A stretch of 19,308 nt of DNA from the NCBI GenBank assembly GCA_017538685.1, contig JAFYIK010000090.1, positions 1 through 19,308 of the forward strand. The letters are read 5' to 3'. The notes under the pieces are model-generated. The model was given only the letters and a program-made list of their open reading frames with translations. It was not told where the DNA came from and did no database searches. The DNA is from Bacteroidales bacterium (GTDB lineage: Bacteria > Bacteroidota > Bacteroidia > Bacteroidales > UBA932). Of the stretch, positions 7,827 through 16,103 are shown in pieces; the stretch's first letter is position 1; the number at the start of each line of letters is the position of its first letter. The translations under genes were made by a program, and so were the position numbers.

Positions 7827-9812
7827 ATGATTCCTCAGGAGACAGTAAACCTAATCCTCGAGACGGCCCGTGTAGAAGAGGTCGTCGGCGACTTCGTCTC
7901 GCTCAAGCGGCGCGGAGCCAGCCTGGTGGCTTGCTGTCCCTTCCACAACGAAAAGACGCCTTCCTTCTATGTGACCCCCTCCAAGGGCATCTACAAATGC
8001 TTCGGCTGCGGCAAGGCGGGTGATTCCGTGCGCTTCCTGATGGATTATGAGCATATGGATTACCCCGCCGCGCTACGTTACCTTGCGCAGAAATACCATA
8101 TCGAAGTGCAGGAAGAAGAGCTGTCGGCCGAGGAGATCGCAAACCGCCAGCGCAGGGAGAGTATCCTGCTGGTGAGCGAGTTCGCGCACAAGTTCTTCAA
8201 CGAACAGTTGCAGACCACCGAAGGGAAGAGCGTGGGACTGGCGTACTACCATTCCCGCGGTATAGAAGACGGGACGATAGCTAAATGGGGCCTCGGATGG
8301 GCTCCGTCCGCACGTTCGGCCCTGACCGACGCTGCGATTGCGGCTGGCTATAAGCCCGAGTACCTGATTGCGGCCGGCCTGACCGTGCAGCACGAAGACG
8401 GCTCGCTCGCGGACCGCTTCCGCGAGAGGGTGATGTTCCCCATCCACTCCCTTGCCGGCCGCGTGATAGCCTTCTCCGGCCGTACCCTTAAAAGCGACAA
8501 CCCCGCGAAATACGTCAATTCCCCCGAAACGGAGATCTACGTCAAGAGCAAGGCCCTGCTGGGCATCTATTTCGCCAAGTCGGAGATTTCCCGTCAGGAC
8601 AAATGCATACTCGTAGAGGGCAACGTGGACGTCATCACTATGCAGCAGCTTGGCGTGCTGAACGTGGTGGCCTCGTGCGGCACGTCCCTGACCGTGGAGC
8701 AGGTGCGGCTGATCCACCGTTTCACTGGCAATATGACGATTATGTACGACGGTGATTCGGCTGGCATCCACGCCGCTATGCGCGGCACGGACCTCGTGCT
8801 GCCGGAGGGGATGAACGTGCGCATAGTCCTGCTGCCGGAGGGCGAGGACCCGGACAGCTTCGGGCGTAAGCACAGCCTGGCGGAGGTGCAGGACTATATA
8901 GCCGCGAACGAGCGAGATTTCATCTCGTTCAAGACGGACCTGCTCCTCGAGGAAGCCGCCGGCGACCCTTACAAGAAGTCAGGCCTGATCAACGACATAG
9001 CGGACACTATCGCCCTTATTCCGGATGCCGTCCAGCGTTCGGTCTATGTGCAGGAGACGGCCGCGAAGTTCGGGATGGAGGCGCAGATTATCTTCGACCG
9101 CATCGTGAAGACGCGCGAAAGGGCGCGCGAAGATGCGGAAAAGGCCAGGGAGAGGGAAGCCCGCCGTGCTGCCCGCGCCGCCGAGGAAGGCTTCGAGGAG
9201 ATGGCCCCTATCGACGATGTGGACGCGCCGGAGTTCCTGCCCGTCCGTCCGCAGGAGACGGTCCTGGAAAACAAGCTGCTCGCCCCGCTGGAAGCGGATA
9301 TCCTGAGCTTCCTGCTCCGCTATGGCGACAAGCCGATGAAGTTCGAGACGGATTCGGAATACTACTCCCCGGATGTGGTGAACGTGACCGATTTCATCCG
9401 CGGCGCGATCGAAGAGGACGGCTCGCAGATGCAGAACTCCGTGTATCGCAAGACCTACGACGCTTATGTGGACGCTTATTGCGACGGCCTGGACCAGGAC
9501 GCCATAGTCCGCAGGCTGCTCGGCAGCCAGGATGCGGACATAGTGAAGGTAGCGTCCGAACTGTCGTTTGAAAAATACCAGATTACCGTGCAGAACTTCA
9601 CCGATTCGATGATGAGCGTGGAGTCGTGGCTGGTGAATTATGTTCCTAAAACCATCCTTATGTACGCCGAGCGCCGCGTGCAGATGAAGATAGATTTCCT
9701 CAAGGATTCGCTCGCGAAGACAACGGACTCCGCCGAGCAGCTGAAGATTATGCAGGCGCTAGTGAAATTCCAAAAGTTCCAGAGAGATCTGACGAAGAAG
9801 ATAAAGAAATGA
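7827..9812 (+). CDS. dnaG: DNA primase DnaG
   Basis: The 661-residue product is the replicative primase that lays RNA primers at the fork. The N-terminal CHC2 zinc finger is clear: [11 protein letters not shown] with C37 and H40, then [11 protein letters not shown] with C58 and C61. The catalytic core follows; its TOPRIM domain shows [10 protein letters not shown] (E264, D268) and YDGDSAG (D308, D310). The tyrosine usual after VEG is Asn here (N266). A charged Arg/Glu/Ala-rich helix around residues 425-455 links to the C-terminal helicase-interaction region (about 490-661), which is poorly conserved as usual. Length is normal for Bacteroidales. It starts one base after recQ and overlaps metG by 4 nt, so the three genes are very likely cotranscribed. 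Confidence 0.96.
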   Translation: MIPQETVNLILETARVEEVVGDFVSLKRRGASLVACCPFHNEKTPSFYVTPSKGIYKCFGCGKAGDSVRFLMDYEHMDYPAALRYLAQKYHIEVQEEELSAEEIANRQRRESILLVSEFAHKFFNEQLQTTEGKSVGLAYYHSRGIEDGTIAKWGLGWAPSARSALTDAAIAAGYKPEYLIAAGLTVQHEDGSLADRFRERVMFPIHSLAGRVIAFSGRTLKSDNPAKYVNSPETEIYVKSKALLGIYFAKSEISRQDKCILVEGNVDVITMQQLGVLNVVASCGTSLTVEQVRLIHRFTGNMTIMYDGDSAGIHAAMRGTDLVLPEGMNVRIVLLPEGEDPDSFGRKHSLAEVQDYIAANERDFISFKTDLLLEEAAGDPYKKSGLINDIADTIALIPDAVQRSVYVQETAAKFGMEAQIIFDRIVKTRERAREDAEKAREREARRAARAAEEGFEEMAPIDDVDAPEFLPVRPQETVLENKLLAPLEADILSFLLRYGDKPMKFETDSEYYSPDVVNVTDFIRGAIEEDGSQMQNSVYRKTYDAYVDAYCDGLDQDAIVRRLLGSQDADIVKVASELSFEKYQITVQNFTDSMMSVESWLVNYVPKTILMYAERRVQMKIDFLKDSLAKTTDSAEQLKIMQALVKFQKFQRDLTKKIKK

Positions 9813-11872
9813 AAGACTACAAAAGAACGCTCGTGACAGCGGCCCTGCCCTACGCAAACGGCCCCGTGCATATCGGACACCTCGCAGGAGTGTATGTGCC
9901 TGCAGATATCTATGTGCGTTATCTGCGTATGAGAGGACGCGATGTCCTGTTTGTGTGCGGAAGCGATGAGCACGGAGTGCCCATCACCATCAAGGCCCGT
10001 CAGCAGGGTTGCTCCCCGCAGGATATAGTGGACAAGTACGACAAGATAATCTCCGAATCGTTCAAGGGTTTCGGAATCAATTTCGACGTGTACGGACGCA
10101 CATCCTCGAAGATCCACGAAGAGACCGCATCGGAGTTCTTCAAGAAACTCTACGATTCGGGCAAGTTTATCACGAAGACCACTGAGCAGTACTACGACCC
10201 GGAGGCGAAGACCTTCCTGGCGGACCGTTATATCGTAGGCACTTGCCCCAAGTGCGGCAATCCGGATGCCTATGGCGACCAGTGCGAGAAGTGCGGCAGC
10301 ACCCTCAGCCCGGAGGAGCTCATCAACCCGAAGAGCAAGCTCAGCGGAGCGGAGCCCGTCAAGAAGGAGACGACCCACTGGTATCTTCCTCTGCAGGACT
10401 ATGAGCAGTGGCTGCGCGAATGGATCCTGGACGGCCATAAGGAATGGCGATCTAACGTCTATGGCCAGGTGAAGAGCTGGCTCGATGGAGGCCTTCAGCC
10501 CCGTGCGGTCACACGTGACCTTGATTGGGGCGTGCCCGTGCCCGTCGAGGGCGCTGAAGGCAAGGTGCTCTATGTCTGGTTCGACGCTCCCATCGGCTAT
10601 ATCAGCAACACCAAGCAGTTGCTCCCGAACGACTGGGAGAAATGGTGGAAGAGCGAAGACACCAAGCTCGTGCATTTCATCGGCAAAGACAACATCGTCT
10701 TCCACTGCATCGTTTTCCCTTCGATGCTGAAGGCCTATGGCGACGGTTACATCCTGCCGGACAACGTCCCTTCGAACGAGTTCCTCAACCTCGAGGGCGA
10801 CAAGATCTCGACCTCTCGCGGCTGGGCAGTGTGGGCGCACGAATATCTGGAGGATTTCCCCGGAAAGCAGGACGTGCTGCGTTATGTGCTCACCGCGAAT
10901 GCCCCGGAGACCAAAGACAACGACTTCAGCTGGAAAGACTTCCAGGTGCGCAACAACTCCGAACTGGTGGCCATCTTCGGCAACTTCGTGAACCGCGCGG
11001 TGGTGCTGACGCATAAGTATTTCGACGGCAAGGTGCCTGCTCCGGGCGCGCTGGAGGATATCGACAAAGAGGCGCTCGCCGAAATACCTGAGTTGAGGGC
11101 TTCGCTTGAGAAGAACCTCGAGAATTACCGCTTCCGCGAGGCCCTGAAGGATGCGATGAGTATGGCCCGTGTGGGAAACAAATACATCTCCGACACTGAG
11201 CCTTGGAAAGTCGCGAAGACAGATATGGCCCGCACCGGGACGATACTCAATGTCTGCCTGCAGATTTGCGCAGACCTCGCGATAGCGTTCGAGCCGTTCA
11301 CTCCGTTCGCGGCGGAGAAGCTGCGTAAGATGATTGATTCGCCGCTTGACTGGGATCTGCTCGGTAAGACAGACATCCTGCCCGAGGGCCATCAGATAGG
11401 CGAGGCGCAACTGCTCTTCGAGAAGGTGGAGGACGAAGCGATTCAGCATCAGCTGGACAGGCTCGCCAAGATTCGCGCGGAGCGCGAAGCCGCGGCGAAA
11501 GCCGCTGCCGCCGCAGAAGCTGCGGCGCACGTCGAGCCTCAGAAGGGGGAAGTGACTTTCGACCAGTTCGAGGCTATGGACATACGCACTGCGACCGTGC
11601 TGGAAGCAGAGCGCGTGCCCAAGACGGATAAACTGCTGAAATTGACAATAGACACGGGCATCGACAAGAGGGTGATAGTAAGCGGCATTGCCGAATTCTA
11701 CACCCCGGAGCAGATGGTCGGAAAGCAGATATGCATCCTGGCAAACCTCGCTCCTCGCGTAATCCGCGGAATAGAGTCGAAAGGTATGATCCTGATGGCG
11801 CGCCAGGGTGACGGTAAAATGCGTATCGTCTCGCCCGAAGAAGCGCTTGTCAATGGAGCAACGATAGGATAA
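9809..11872 (+). CDS. metG: Methionyl-tRNA synthetase with C-terminal tRNA-binding domain
   Basis: The 687-residue product charges tRNA-Met with methionine, including initiator tRNA. It is a class I synthetase: the HIGH motif reads HIGH at residues 21-24, and the KMSKS loop reads KISTS at 332-336, as in other Bacteroidales MetG. The zinc knuckle is present (C146, C149, C159, C162). The anticodon-binding helical domain covers about 390-545. An Ala/Glu-rich linker (about 550-572) leads to an EMAP II-like OB-fold domain (about 577-687; [32 protein letters not shown]) that binds tRNA and supports dimerisation. Its ATG overlaps the dnaG stop (ATGA). It is the last gene of the tight operon; 33 nt follow before the lipoprotein gene. 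Confidence 0.97.
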   Translation: MKDYKRTLVTAALPYANGPVHIGHLAGVYVPADIYVRYLRMRGRDVLFVCGSDEHGVPITIKARQQGCSPQDIVDKYDKIISESFKGFGINFDVYGRTSSKIHEETASEFFKKLYDSGKFITKTTEQYYDPEAKTFLADRYIVGTCPKCGNPDAYGDQCEKCGSTLSPEELINPKSKLSGAEPVKKETTHWYLPLQDYEQWLREWILDGHKEWRSNVYGQVKSWLDGGLQPRAVTRDLDWGVPVPVEGAEGKVLYVWFDAPIGYISNTKQLLPNDWEKWWKSEDTKLVHFIGKDNIVFHCIVFPSMLKAYGDGYILPDNVPSNEFLNLEGDKISTSRGWAVWAHEYLEDFPGKQDVLRYVLTANAPETKDNDFSWKDFQVRNNSELVAIFGNFVNRAVVLTHKYFDGKVPAPGALEDIDKEALAEIPELRASLEKNLENYRFREALKDAMSMARVGNKYISDTEPWKVAKTDMARTGTILNVCLQICADLAIAFEPFTPFAAEKLRKMIDSPLDWDLLGKTDILPEGHQIGEAQLLFEKVEDEAIQHQLDRLAKIRAEREAAAKAAAAAEAAAHVEPQKGEVTFDQFEAMDIRTATVLEAERVPKTDKLLKLTIDTGIDKRVIVSGIAEFYTPEQMVGKQICILANLAPRVIRGIESKGMILMARQGDGKMRIVSPEEALVNGATIG

Positions 11873-11905
11873 TTTTATCATTAACCATTTTAATACACTA
11901 TTATT

Positions 11906-12586
11906 ATGAAAAAAACTTTACTCGTAGTGGCGGCTGCAGCTATGCTTCTTGCGCCGTCTTGTGCAACTCTGAAGGGTCTCTTCGCAGGTGCCGTGGGCGG
12001 CGCTGCGGTGGGCGCAGGTATCGGTTATCTCATCACCGGTGATTCCGAGGGCGCTCTCAAGGGAGCCGCTATCGGCGGTGCGGCAGGCGCTGCCACCGGC
12101 GTGACCATCGGCGCAGTTATGGACAAGAAAGCGAAGGAACTCGAGAAGCTCGAGGCCGCAAAGATCGAGACTATCACAGATGCCAACGGCTTCGAGGCCA
12201 TCAAGGTGACCTTCGCCGACGGTATTCTCTTCGGTTTCAACAGCACTACTTTGAGCGATGAATCGAAAGAGTCTCTGAAGAATTTCGCCGACGTTCTTGC
12301 CGATCTCGGCTCGAATGCGGACATCACCATTCTCGGCCACACCGACAATGTGGGCTCCGCAGAGGCTAATGAGAAAGTCTCCCAGAAGAGGGCAGACGCA
12401 GTGAAGAAGCACCTCAAGAACTGCGGTATGGATCCCGACCACCTCTATGCCCAGGGTCTTTCTTTCAATAAGCCCGTTGCAGACAACGACACTGAGGCCG
12501 GCCGCGCACAGAACCGTCGCGTGGAGATCTACATCACCGCCAACGAGGATATGGTGAAAGCCGTCGAGGCCGGAACCCTCAAGTAG
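11906..12586 (+). CDS. OmpA-family peptidoglycan-binding lipoprotein
   Basis: The 226-residue product starts MKKTLLVVAAAAMLLAPSC, a lipoprotein signal peptide with the lipidated Cys at residue 19 (a relaxed APSC lipobox). Residues 20-75 are a glycine-zipper region with many GxxxG spacings (GAVGGAAVGAGIGYL, GAAIGGAAGAATG), followed by a short charged helix. The C-terminal OmpA domain (about 98-212) has DGILFGFNSTTL, ILGHTDNVGSAEANEKVSQKRADAV and AQNRRVEIYI, which in this family clamps diaminopimelate in peptidoglycan. It should tether the outer membrane to the cell wall. The AT-rich 33-nt gap after metG contains TAATTTTA (11870-11877), one base off a promoter box, so it may have its own promoter. 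A strong hairpin follows at 12605. Confidence 0.93.
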   Translation: MKKTLLVVAAAAMLLAPSCATLKGLFAGAVGGAAVGAGIGYLITGDSEGALKGAAIGGAAGAATGVTIGAVMDKKAKELEKLEAAKIETITDANGFEAIKVTFADGILFGFNSTTLSDESKESLKNFADVLADLGSNADITILGHTDNVGSAEANEKVSQKRADAVKKHLKNCGMDPDHLYAQGLSFNKPVADNDTEAGRAQNRRVEIYITANEDMVKAVEAGTLK

Positions 12587-12604
12587 TCCTTACCTCTTAT
12601 AACA

Positions 12605-12637
12605 AAAACAGGTCTCGGTTATTCCGAGACCTGTTTT
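12605..12637. terminator. Bidirectional intrinsic terminator
   Basis: AAAACAGGTCTCGG (12605-12618) pairs perfectly over 14 bp with 12624-12637 around the loop TTATT. Both arms end in A/T tracts, so the transcript has a U-run in either direction. It lies between the convergent lipoprotein gene and the minus-strand gene. The TAA stop codon of the minus-strand gene (12619-12621) is inside the loop. Confidence 0.9.
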
Positions 12638-13875
12638 GTTGTTATTCCAAGCTGGTGGAGCTGGTCCACGAAGTAGGATTCGAAGTCGTTCTCGATTATG
12701 TTCCTTGAGAAGTTCAGGTAGAGGTTTCCGTTGTATCCGACTCCGGCGGCGGCTCCGGGAACGCCCCTCTGGCGGCCGAGCATAAAGTCCATCTCTTTCA
12801 CGTACTTCTGCATTGATTCAGGAAGGACAACGTTTCCGAGATTGGAGAAGGTCTGCGAAAGAAGTTTGTCTCCCTTCAGCCTGCAGACGGTGTCGATGGC
12901 GTACCTCTTGAGGAAGAGGGGAATCATCGCTATCGCGAAGTTGTTTTCGAGGGCCACGTTAGCTGCGACCTTCCTCTCGAGTTCGCTCTTCAGCACGAGG
13001 TGGCGCTTCTGGGCGGAAACTATCTTCACGATTTCCTCGAAGTCGTAGTAGCCGTTCGCCACATCCACACCGAGATTGATGTAAGAAGAGAAGTTGCGAA
13101 GGGTCCTGCTGCCGAACAAAGGGCGGAGGTTCACAGGCACGTTCACCTTGATGGCGGACTTTTTCGCCTTGCGGTGGTCGTGCATATGCACTTCCTGGAG
13201 AGCGCTCACCATCGCGGCGGTGATAAGCTCGGTCACCGTGCAGGAGTATTTCGCAGCCACCGGCTTGAGTTCGTCGAAGGGGACGATAATCCTTTCGTTG
13301 CGAAGTTCCCTGTAACTTATTTTGTGGCCATTGGCGTGATATGCGGTGTCGTTCTGCTCCATCGCGCCTTTCTTGCCGCTGAATTCGGTGAAGCTGTCTT
13401 CCGACTCCCTCTTCGAAGGAGCGTCAGAAGGATCGAGAATAAGATCATTATAAGGTATGCTGATTCCGTAGCGGAGTCTGAGATATTCTGCTGTTAAAGT
13501 AAGAAGGAAAGTCTGTCCTCCCTTGCCGTCGGCGAGGGCGTGGAACACGTCGAGTACTATCCTGCAGCCGTCTGCGCTGACCTTGAACAGAAAACCGCCG
13601 TGGAATTTGTATCCGAAGGGTGAGAGCGAAGTCAGTTCGCCCACCTGGGGAATTCTGTTGAGCTCTTTGAGATACCACCAGAAAGCGCCGCTCTTGAGAG
13701 TGCAGCCGAAGCTGGGGATTCTTTTAACTGTAGTATTGAGGGCCTGCTGGAGGTAATTGACGTTCACGGGTTCGGAGAGGGTTACGCTTTGCCTGAAAAG
13801 GGAAGCGTACCTCTTGGTAAGCGAGGCAGGGTAGATGTTCGACGCGTTGTCGAGTCTCATTGTGATTGCTGTCAT
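12619..13875 (-). CDS. Condensation-domain-like / alcohol acyltransferase-like enzyme
   Basis: The 418-residue product belongs to the chloramphenicol acetyltransferase-like fold: FHALADGKGG carries the HxxxDG active-site motif (H112, D116, G117), and the middle has VNLRPLFGSRTLRNFSSYINLGV, resembling the PNLR-type segment of WES, AATase and PapA acyltransferases. Such enzymes transfer an acyl group from CoA or a carrier protein to an alcohol or amine. Substrates cannot be read from sequence, and no carrier protein, adenylation or ketosynthase gene is nearby. There is no signal peptide or membrane helix. The ATG at 13873-13875 is taken; a second ATG five codons later is possible. A perfect TAnnTTTG box lies 26 nt upstream, so it is probably a single-gene unit ending in the terminator at 12605-12637. 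Confidence 0.8.
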   Translation of the reverse strand: MTAITMRLDNASNIYPASLTKRYASLFRQSVTLSEPVNVNYLQQALNTTVKRIPSFGCTLKSGAFWWYLKELNRIPQVGELTSLSPFGYKFHGGFLFKVSADGCRIVLDVFHALADGKGGQTFLLTLTAEYLRLRYGISIPYNDLILDPSDAPSKRESEDSFTEFSGKKGAMEQNDTAYHANGHKISYRELRNERIIVPFDELKPVAAKYSCTVTELITAAMVSALQEVHMHDHRKAKKSAIKVNVPVNLRPLFGSRTLRNFSSYINLGVDVANGYYDFEEIVKIVSAQKRHLVLKSELERKVAANVALENNFAIAMIPLFLKRYAIDTVCRLKGDKLLSQTFSNLGNVVLPESMQKYVKEMDFMLGRQRGVPGAAAGVGYNGNLYLNFSRNIIENDFESYFVDQLHQLGITTKQVSE

Positions 13876-14042
13876 TGCTTTACGTTTCGTTTTAACGATT
13901 GCAAAGGTATCGCGCCGGCAGCGCTCACGGAAGGAAATGTCACCTACAGGCCATAAAAGTGACGTAGACGGCGATTTTGTGATGAAATTGTGCTATTTGG
14001 GCCGAAATTTAGGATGAAATAATTTCGTCCCTGCGGTAATTG
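13876..14042. other. Intergenic region upstream of the acyltransferase-like gene
   Basis: This 167-nt gap separates two minus-strand genes. It holds the promoter box at 13902-13909 for the downstream gene and a weak hairpin (CGAAATT at 14003-14009 with AATTTCG at 14021-14027, 11-nt loop) that might end the M16 transcript. No further gene is supported. Confidence 0.5.
13902..13909 (-). promoter_or_regulatory. Bacteroidota-type -7 promoter box (TACCTTTG)
   Basis: On the minus strand the sequence reads TACCTTTG, an exact TAnnTTTG match of the form often seen in Bacteroidales promoters. The start codon at 13875 is 26 nt downstream, giving a leader of about 20 nt. The -33 element is not clear; TTTC at 13937-13934 is slightly too far away. 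Confidence 0.6.
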
Positions 14043-14600
14043 TTACAAATAAATGAGCCTGGAGACCTTCTGCGGATTGAAGATTCTGACGGCCATAAGG
14101 CGCAGATCTTCGGCGGTGACACCCTGCACCAGCTCGCGTACTGTCGCATCCGGCATTATCTCCCCGAAAGCCAGAAGGCTCTTGCCCATAGAGAGGCACT
14201 GGGTCTCTCCGCTGTCCGAGCTGATGGCAAGCTGTCCGAGCAACTGCTTTTTCGCCGCGCGCAGGGCGTTCGGGCTCATCTCCGTCTCGCGGACTTTCCT
14301 GAGTATACGCTCAACGGCGCGAAGACACTTTTGAAGATTCACTTTGTCGCAGCCCAGGCTCACCGTCATCAGACCGGTGTCCGAATACTGGGTATATCCG
14401 CATTCGATTGAATACACCCATCCGTGCTTTTCCCTCAGCTCCGCCCCCAGCAGGCTGTTCGACGCCGGCCCGCCCAGAATGTTCGCCAGAAGCACCGCCG
14501 CCACCCGCTCCTTCTGCTCGTATAGCGACGGCGCCGCACCTCCGATAACCACGTTCACTTCGTGATTCCCTCTATCTTCTGTTATGTCAAACGGCTGCAT
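14043..14600 (-). CDS. M16 peptidase, C-terminal half in a different frame
   Basis: The 185-residue frame matches the second, non-catalytic domain of M16B processing-type peptidases: a strand region HEVNVVIGGAAPSL, then AVLLANILGGPASNSLLGAELREKHGWVYSIECGYTQYSDTGLMTVSLGC and a helical end. In M16 proteins this half closes over the zinc domain to form the chamber. It is in the -1 frame relative to the preceding 207-residue half and overlaps it by 19 nt; its ATG at 14598-14600 lies inside the end of that gene. Nothing in the half looks decayed. Options are a recent frameshift mutation, a sequencing or assembly error, or a two-polypeptide peptidase made by coupled reinitiation. The total of about 390 residues is a little short for a one-chain M16B protein. 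Confidence 0.7.
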   Translation of the reverse strand: MQPFDITEDRGNHEVNVVIGGAAPSLYEQKERVAAVLLANILGGPASNSLLGAELREKHGWVYSIECGYTQYSDTGLMTVSLGCDKVNLQKCLRAVERILRKVRETEMSPNALRAAKKQLLGQLAISSDSGETQCLSMGKSLLAFGEIMPDATVRELVQGVTAEDLRLMAVRIFNPQKVSRLIYL

Positions 14601-15205
14601 AATTTGAGGATTTGCTTTTCGAGTTCCGTCTCGTCACCGGACGCAACGACGCAGAGGGCCATATTCTGAGGGATAAAGTTGCGACGGTAGTATGTCTTGA
14701 GGTCTTCGACAGTGGTCTTTCCGACTGAGTCGAGGGTCCCGAGCGTGAGCCTGCCGAGGGGGCTTCCGGCGAAGAAACGGCTTTCGAAGTTGTCGAAGAT
14801 GTCTTCCGACGGGCTGTCTTTGTAGGAGATTATTTCGTCCAGGATCACCCCGCGTTCGGTTTCCACTTCGTGTTCCGGGAAGGTGGCTTCGGTGGCGATT
14901 TCGAGCAGGAGCCCGACCGCTTTCCAGATGTCTTCGCGCAGGACGGTGGCGTGCAGCACTATCTCTTCCTTGGTGGTGTAGGCGTTGAGCTCTCCGCCCA
15001 GACGTTCGAGATAGGAGTTGATGCGCGCTGCGCTGAGGCGCTTAGTGCCCTTAAAGATGGTGTGCTCCACGAAATGCGCCGTGCCCTCTGGCAGTTCGCC
15101 CTCGGCGCGCGTGCCACATCTGATGCTGAGGGAGCAGTAGCCGACCTTGCTCGCACTGCCTTTCACCGCATACCTCAGTCCGTTCTCACTTCTTCCGCTT
15201 CTCAT
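14582..15205 (-). CDS. M16 zinc peptidase, N-terminal catalytic half
   Basis: The 207-residue frame contains the inverted zinc motif HFVEH at residues 44-48 (H44 and H48 bind zinc, E47 is the catalytic base) and the third ligand, probably E124 in GVILDEI, 76 residues after H48 as in mitochondrial processing peptidase beta. GGELNAYTTKE and RRNFIPQNM are also typical of M16. The frame ends with a stop in the interdomain linker, just after EKQILKLCSRLT, where one-chain homologues continue for another 200 residues. The rest is encoded in the next frame (14600-14043). There is no signal peptide. The gene overlaps the upstream secreted hypothetical by 20 nt, so they are cotranscribed. All visible catalytic residues are kept, so activity depends on how the two halves are joined or assembled. 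Confidence 0.8.
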   Translation of the reverse strand: MRSGRSENGLRYAVKGSASKVGYCSLSIRCGTRAEGELPEGTAHFVEHTIFKGTKRLSAARINSYLERLGGELNAYTTKEEIVLHATVLREDIWKAVGLLLEIATEATFPEHEVETERGVILDEIISYKDSPSEDIFDNFESRFFAGSPLGRLTLGTLDSVGKTTVEDLKTYYRRNFIPQNMALCVVASGDETELEKQILKLCSRLT

Positions 15206-16061
15206 CTTTGTAGCGATGCTCCCTTTTTATGGCTCTGATTGCGCTTTTCGAAAACCCGCGTTTGTCCCACTGGGTAAAGCTGCGCGACTGGTAGTAATAG
15301 AGGTCGTGCGTGTCCGGTGCCACTATGAAATTGTAGCACCTGGCCCGGCGGCCTGGCGCTGCGGGTGAGATGCTGAAAGCCACCAGCGCGTCGCGCGAGC
15401 CGGCGTCGAACAGGCTGTCGGCTTCGAAATTGTCCACTGCCAGCGCTCCGGGAGCAAGCACTTCCACGGTTTCCCTGCCCGGGACGCTCGGATCCAGATC
15501 GTCGCGTGAAAAATAAATCTTCTTCCTGCTGGCCTTTGAAAGGTTTCCGTTGTAGAACGACAGGCCGAGTATGTTCTGCGCCGAGCTGGTCAGCGATTCT
15601 TCCACGTAGGTCTGCACTATGTCCAGCAACGCGGGGAGATAGACGAACTCCCTGCCGGAAGTGATCTTCAACGGAGAGAAGGGCACGCGGACCACTTCCA
15701 GTTTGCCGTCCAGGCTGCGGAATCCTTCGTCGTTTCCGCCCTTCAGGAGAGTCAGGTACACAAGGCCCGCTTTATCCTGCGAAAGATATAGGAAATAGTA
15801 TGCGGATTCGTTCTTCAATGCCTCGAAATCTTCCGGATCGCAGAACTCGAAAGGGGAGATGCGCCAGCGGCGCCTGACCTCTTCGCGCAGGGCGATGTCC
15901 AGCAGGTTGTCGCCGCTCAGCACCACCTTGGTCGTCTTGGTCTGGAAGTCGGCTAGCCTTGCCTTGCGGGTGTAAATGCGCCCCTGTCCGGCAGCCTCGA
16001 AACCGCCGGCGAGCAGGATGATTGCAAGGGCAATCAAATATTTTTTCCACCACGCTTGCAC
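15186..16061 (-). CDS. Secreted hypothetical protein
   Basis: About 290 residues. The N-terminus has two lysines followed by YLIALAIILLAGGFEAAGQ, a Sec signal peptide cut near AAGQ; no lipobox. The mature part is soluble-looking, with no repeats and no motif I recognise. No ATG is available. TTG at 16070 overlaps a TAnnTTTG box and is unlikely; I prefer GTG at 16059-16061, which sits 6 nt after the box, as seen for two other genes here. GTG at 16062-16064 and TTG at 16035-16037 are alternatives. The gene heads an operon with the M16 peptidase, overlapping it by 20 nt, which suggests a shared envelope function such as substrate, adaptor or partner. No function is claimed. Confidence 0.7.
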   Translation of the reverse strand: MQAWWKKYLIALAIILLAGGFEAAGQGRIYTRKARLADFQTKTTKVVLSGDNLLDIALREEVRRRWRISPFEFCDPEDFEALKNESAYYFLYLSQDKAGLVYLTLLKGGNDEGFRSLDGKLEVVRVPFSPLKITSGREFVYLPALLDIVQTYVEESLTSSAQNILGLSFYNGNLSKASRKKIYFSRDDLDPSVPGRETVEVLAPGALAVDNFEADSLFDAGSRDALVAFSISPAAPGRRARCYNFIVAPDTHDLYYYQSRSFTQWDKRGFSKSAIRAIKREHRYKDEKRKK

Positions 16062-16067
16062 CACGGG

Positions 16068-16075
16068 CAAAGATA
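16068..16075 (-). promoter_or_regulatory. Bacteroidota-type -7 promoter box (TATCTTTG)
   Basis: On the minus strand TATCTTTG is an exact TAnnTTTG match. It lies exactly 6 nt before GTG at 16061-16059, so the mRNA of the secreted hypothetical and M16 peptidase may lack a leader. A -33 TTTG at the right distance is not evident. It is back to back with the dnaX promoter box at 16090-16097. Confidence 0.5.
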
Positions 16076-16089
16076 ACCAAATAAATGTT

Positions 16090-16097
16090 TAAATTTG
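16090..16097 (+). promoter_or_regulatory. Bacteroidota-type -7 promoter box (TAAATTTG)
   Basis: TAAATTTG is an exact TAnnTTTG match ending 6 nt before the dnaX ATG at 16104. The conserved DnaX N-terminus fixes that start, so transcription from this box would yield a leaderless or nearly leaderless message. No convincing -33 element is seen. Confidence 0.5.
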
Positions 16098-16103
16098 TGA
16101 GTT

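Noticed and set aside
9638..11881. 747-codon open frame on the minus strand opposite metG
   Set aside because: It mirrors metG and the dnaG end. High-GC codon bias leaves long antisense frames open, and the protein is His/Arg/Leu-rich without any recognisable domain.
12731..13497. Plus-strand open frames opposite the acyltransferase-like gene
   Set aside because: Out-of-frame shadows; the minus-strand frame has the HxxxDG motif, a promoter box and a terminator.
14582..14630. Programmed -1 frameshift site in the M16 gene
   Set aside because: No X XXY YYZ slippery heptamer in the right frame and no convincing downstream pseudoknot; left as a split gene of unknown cause.
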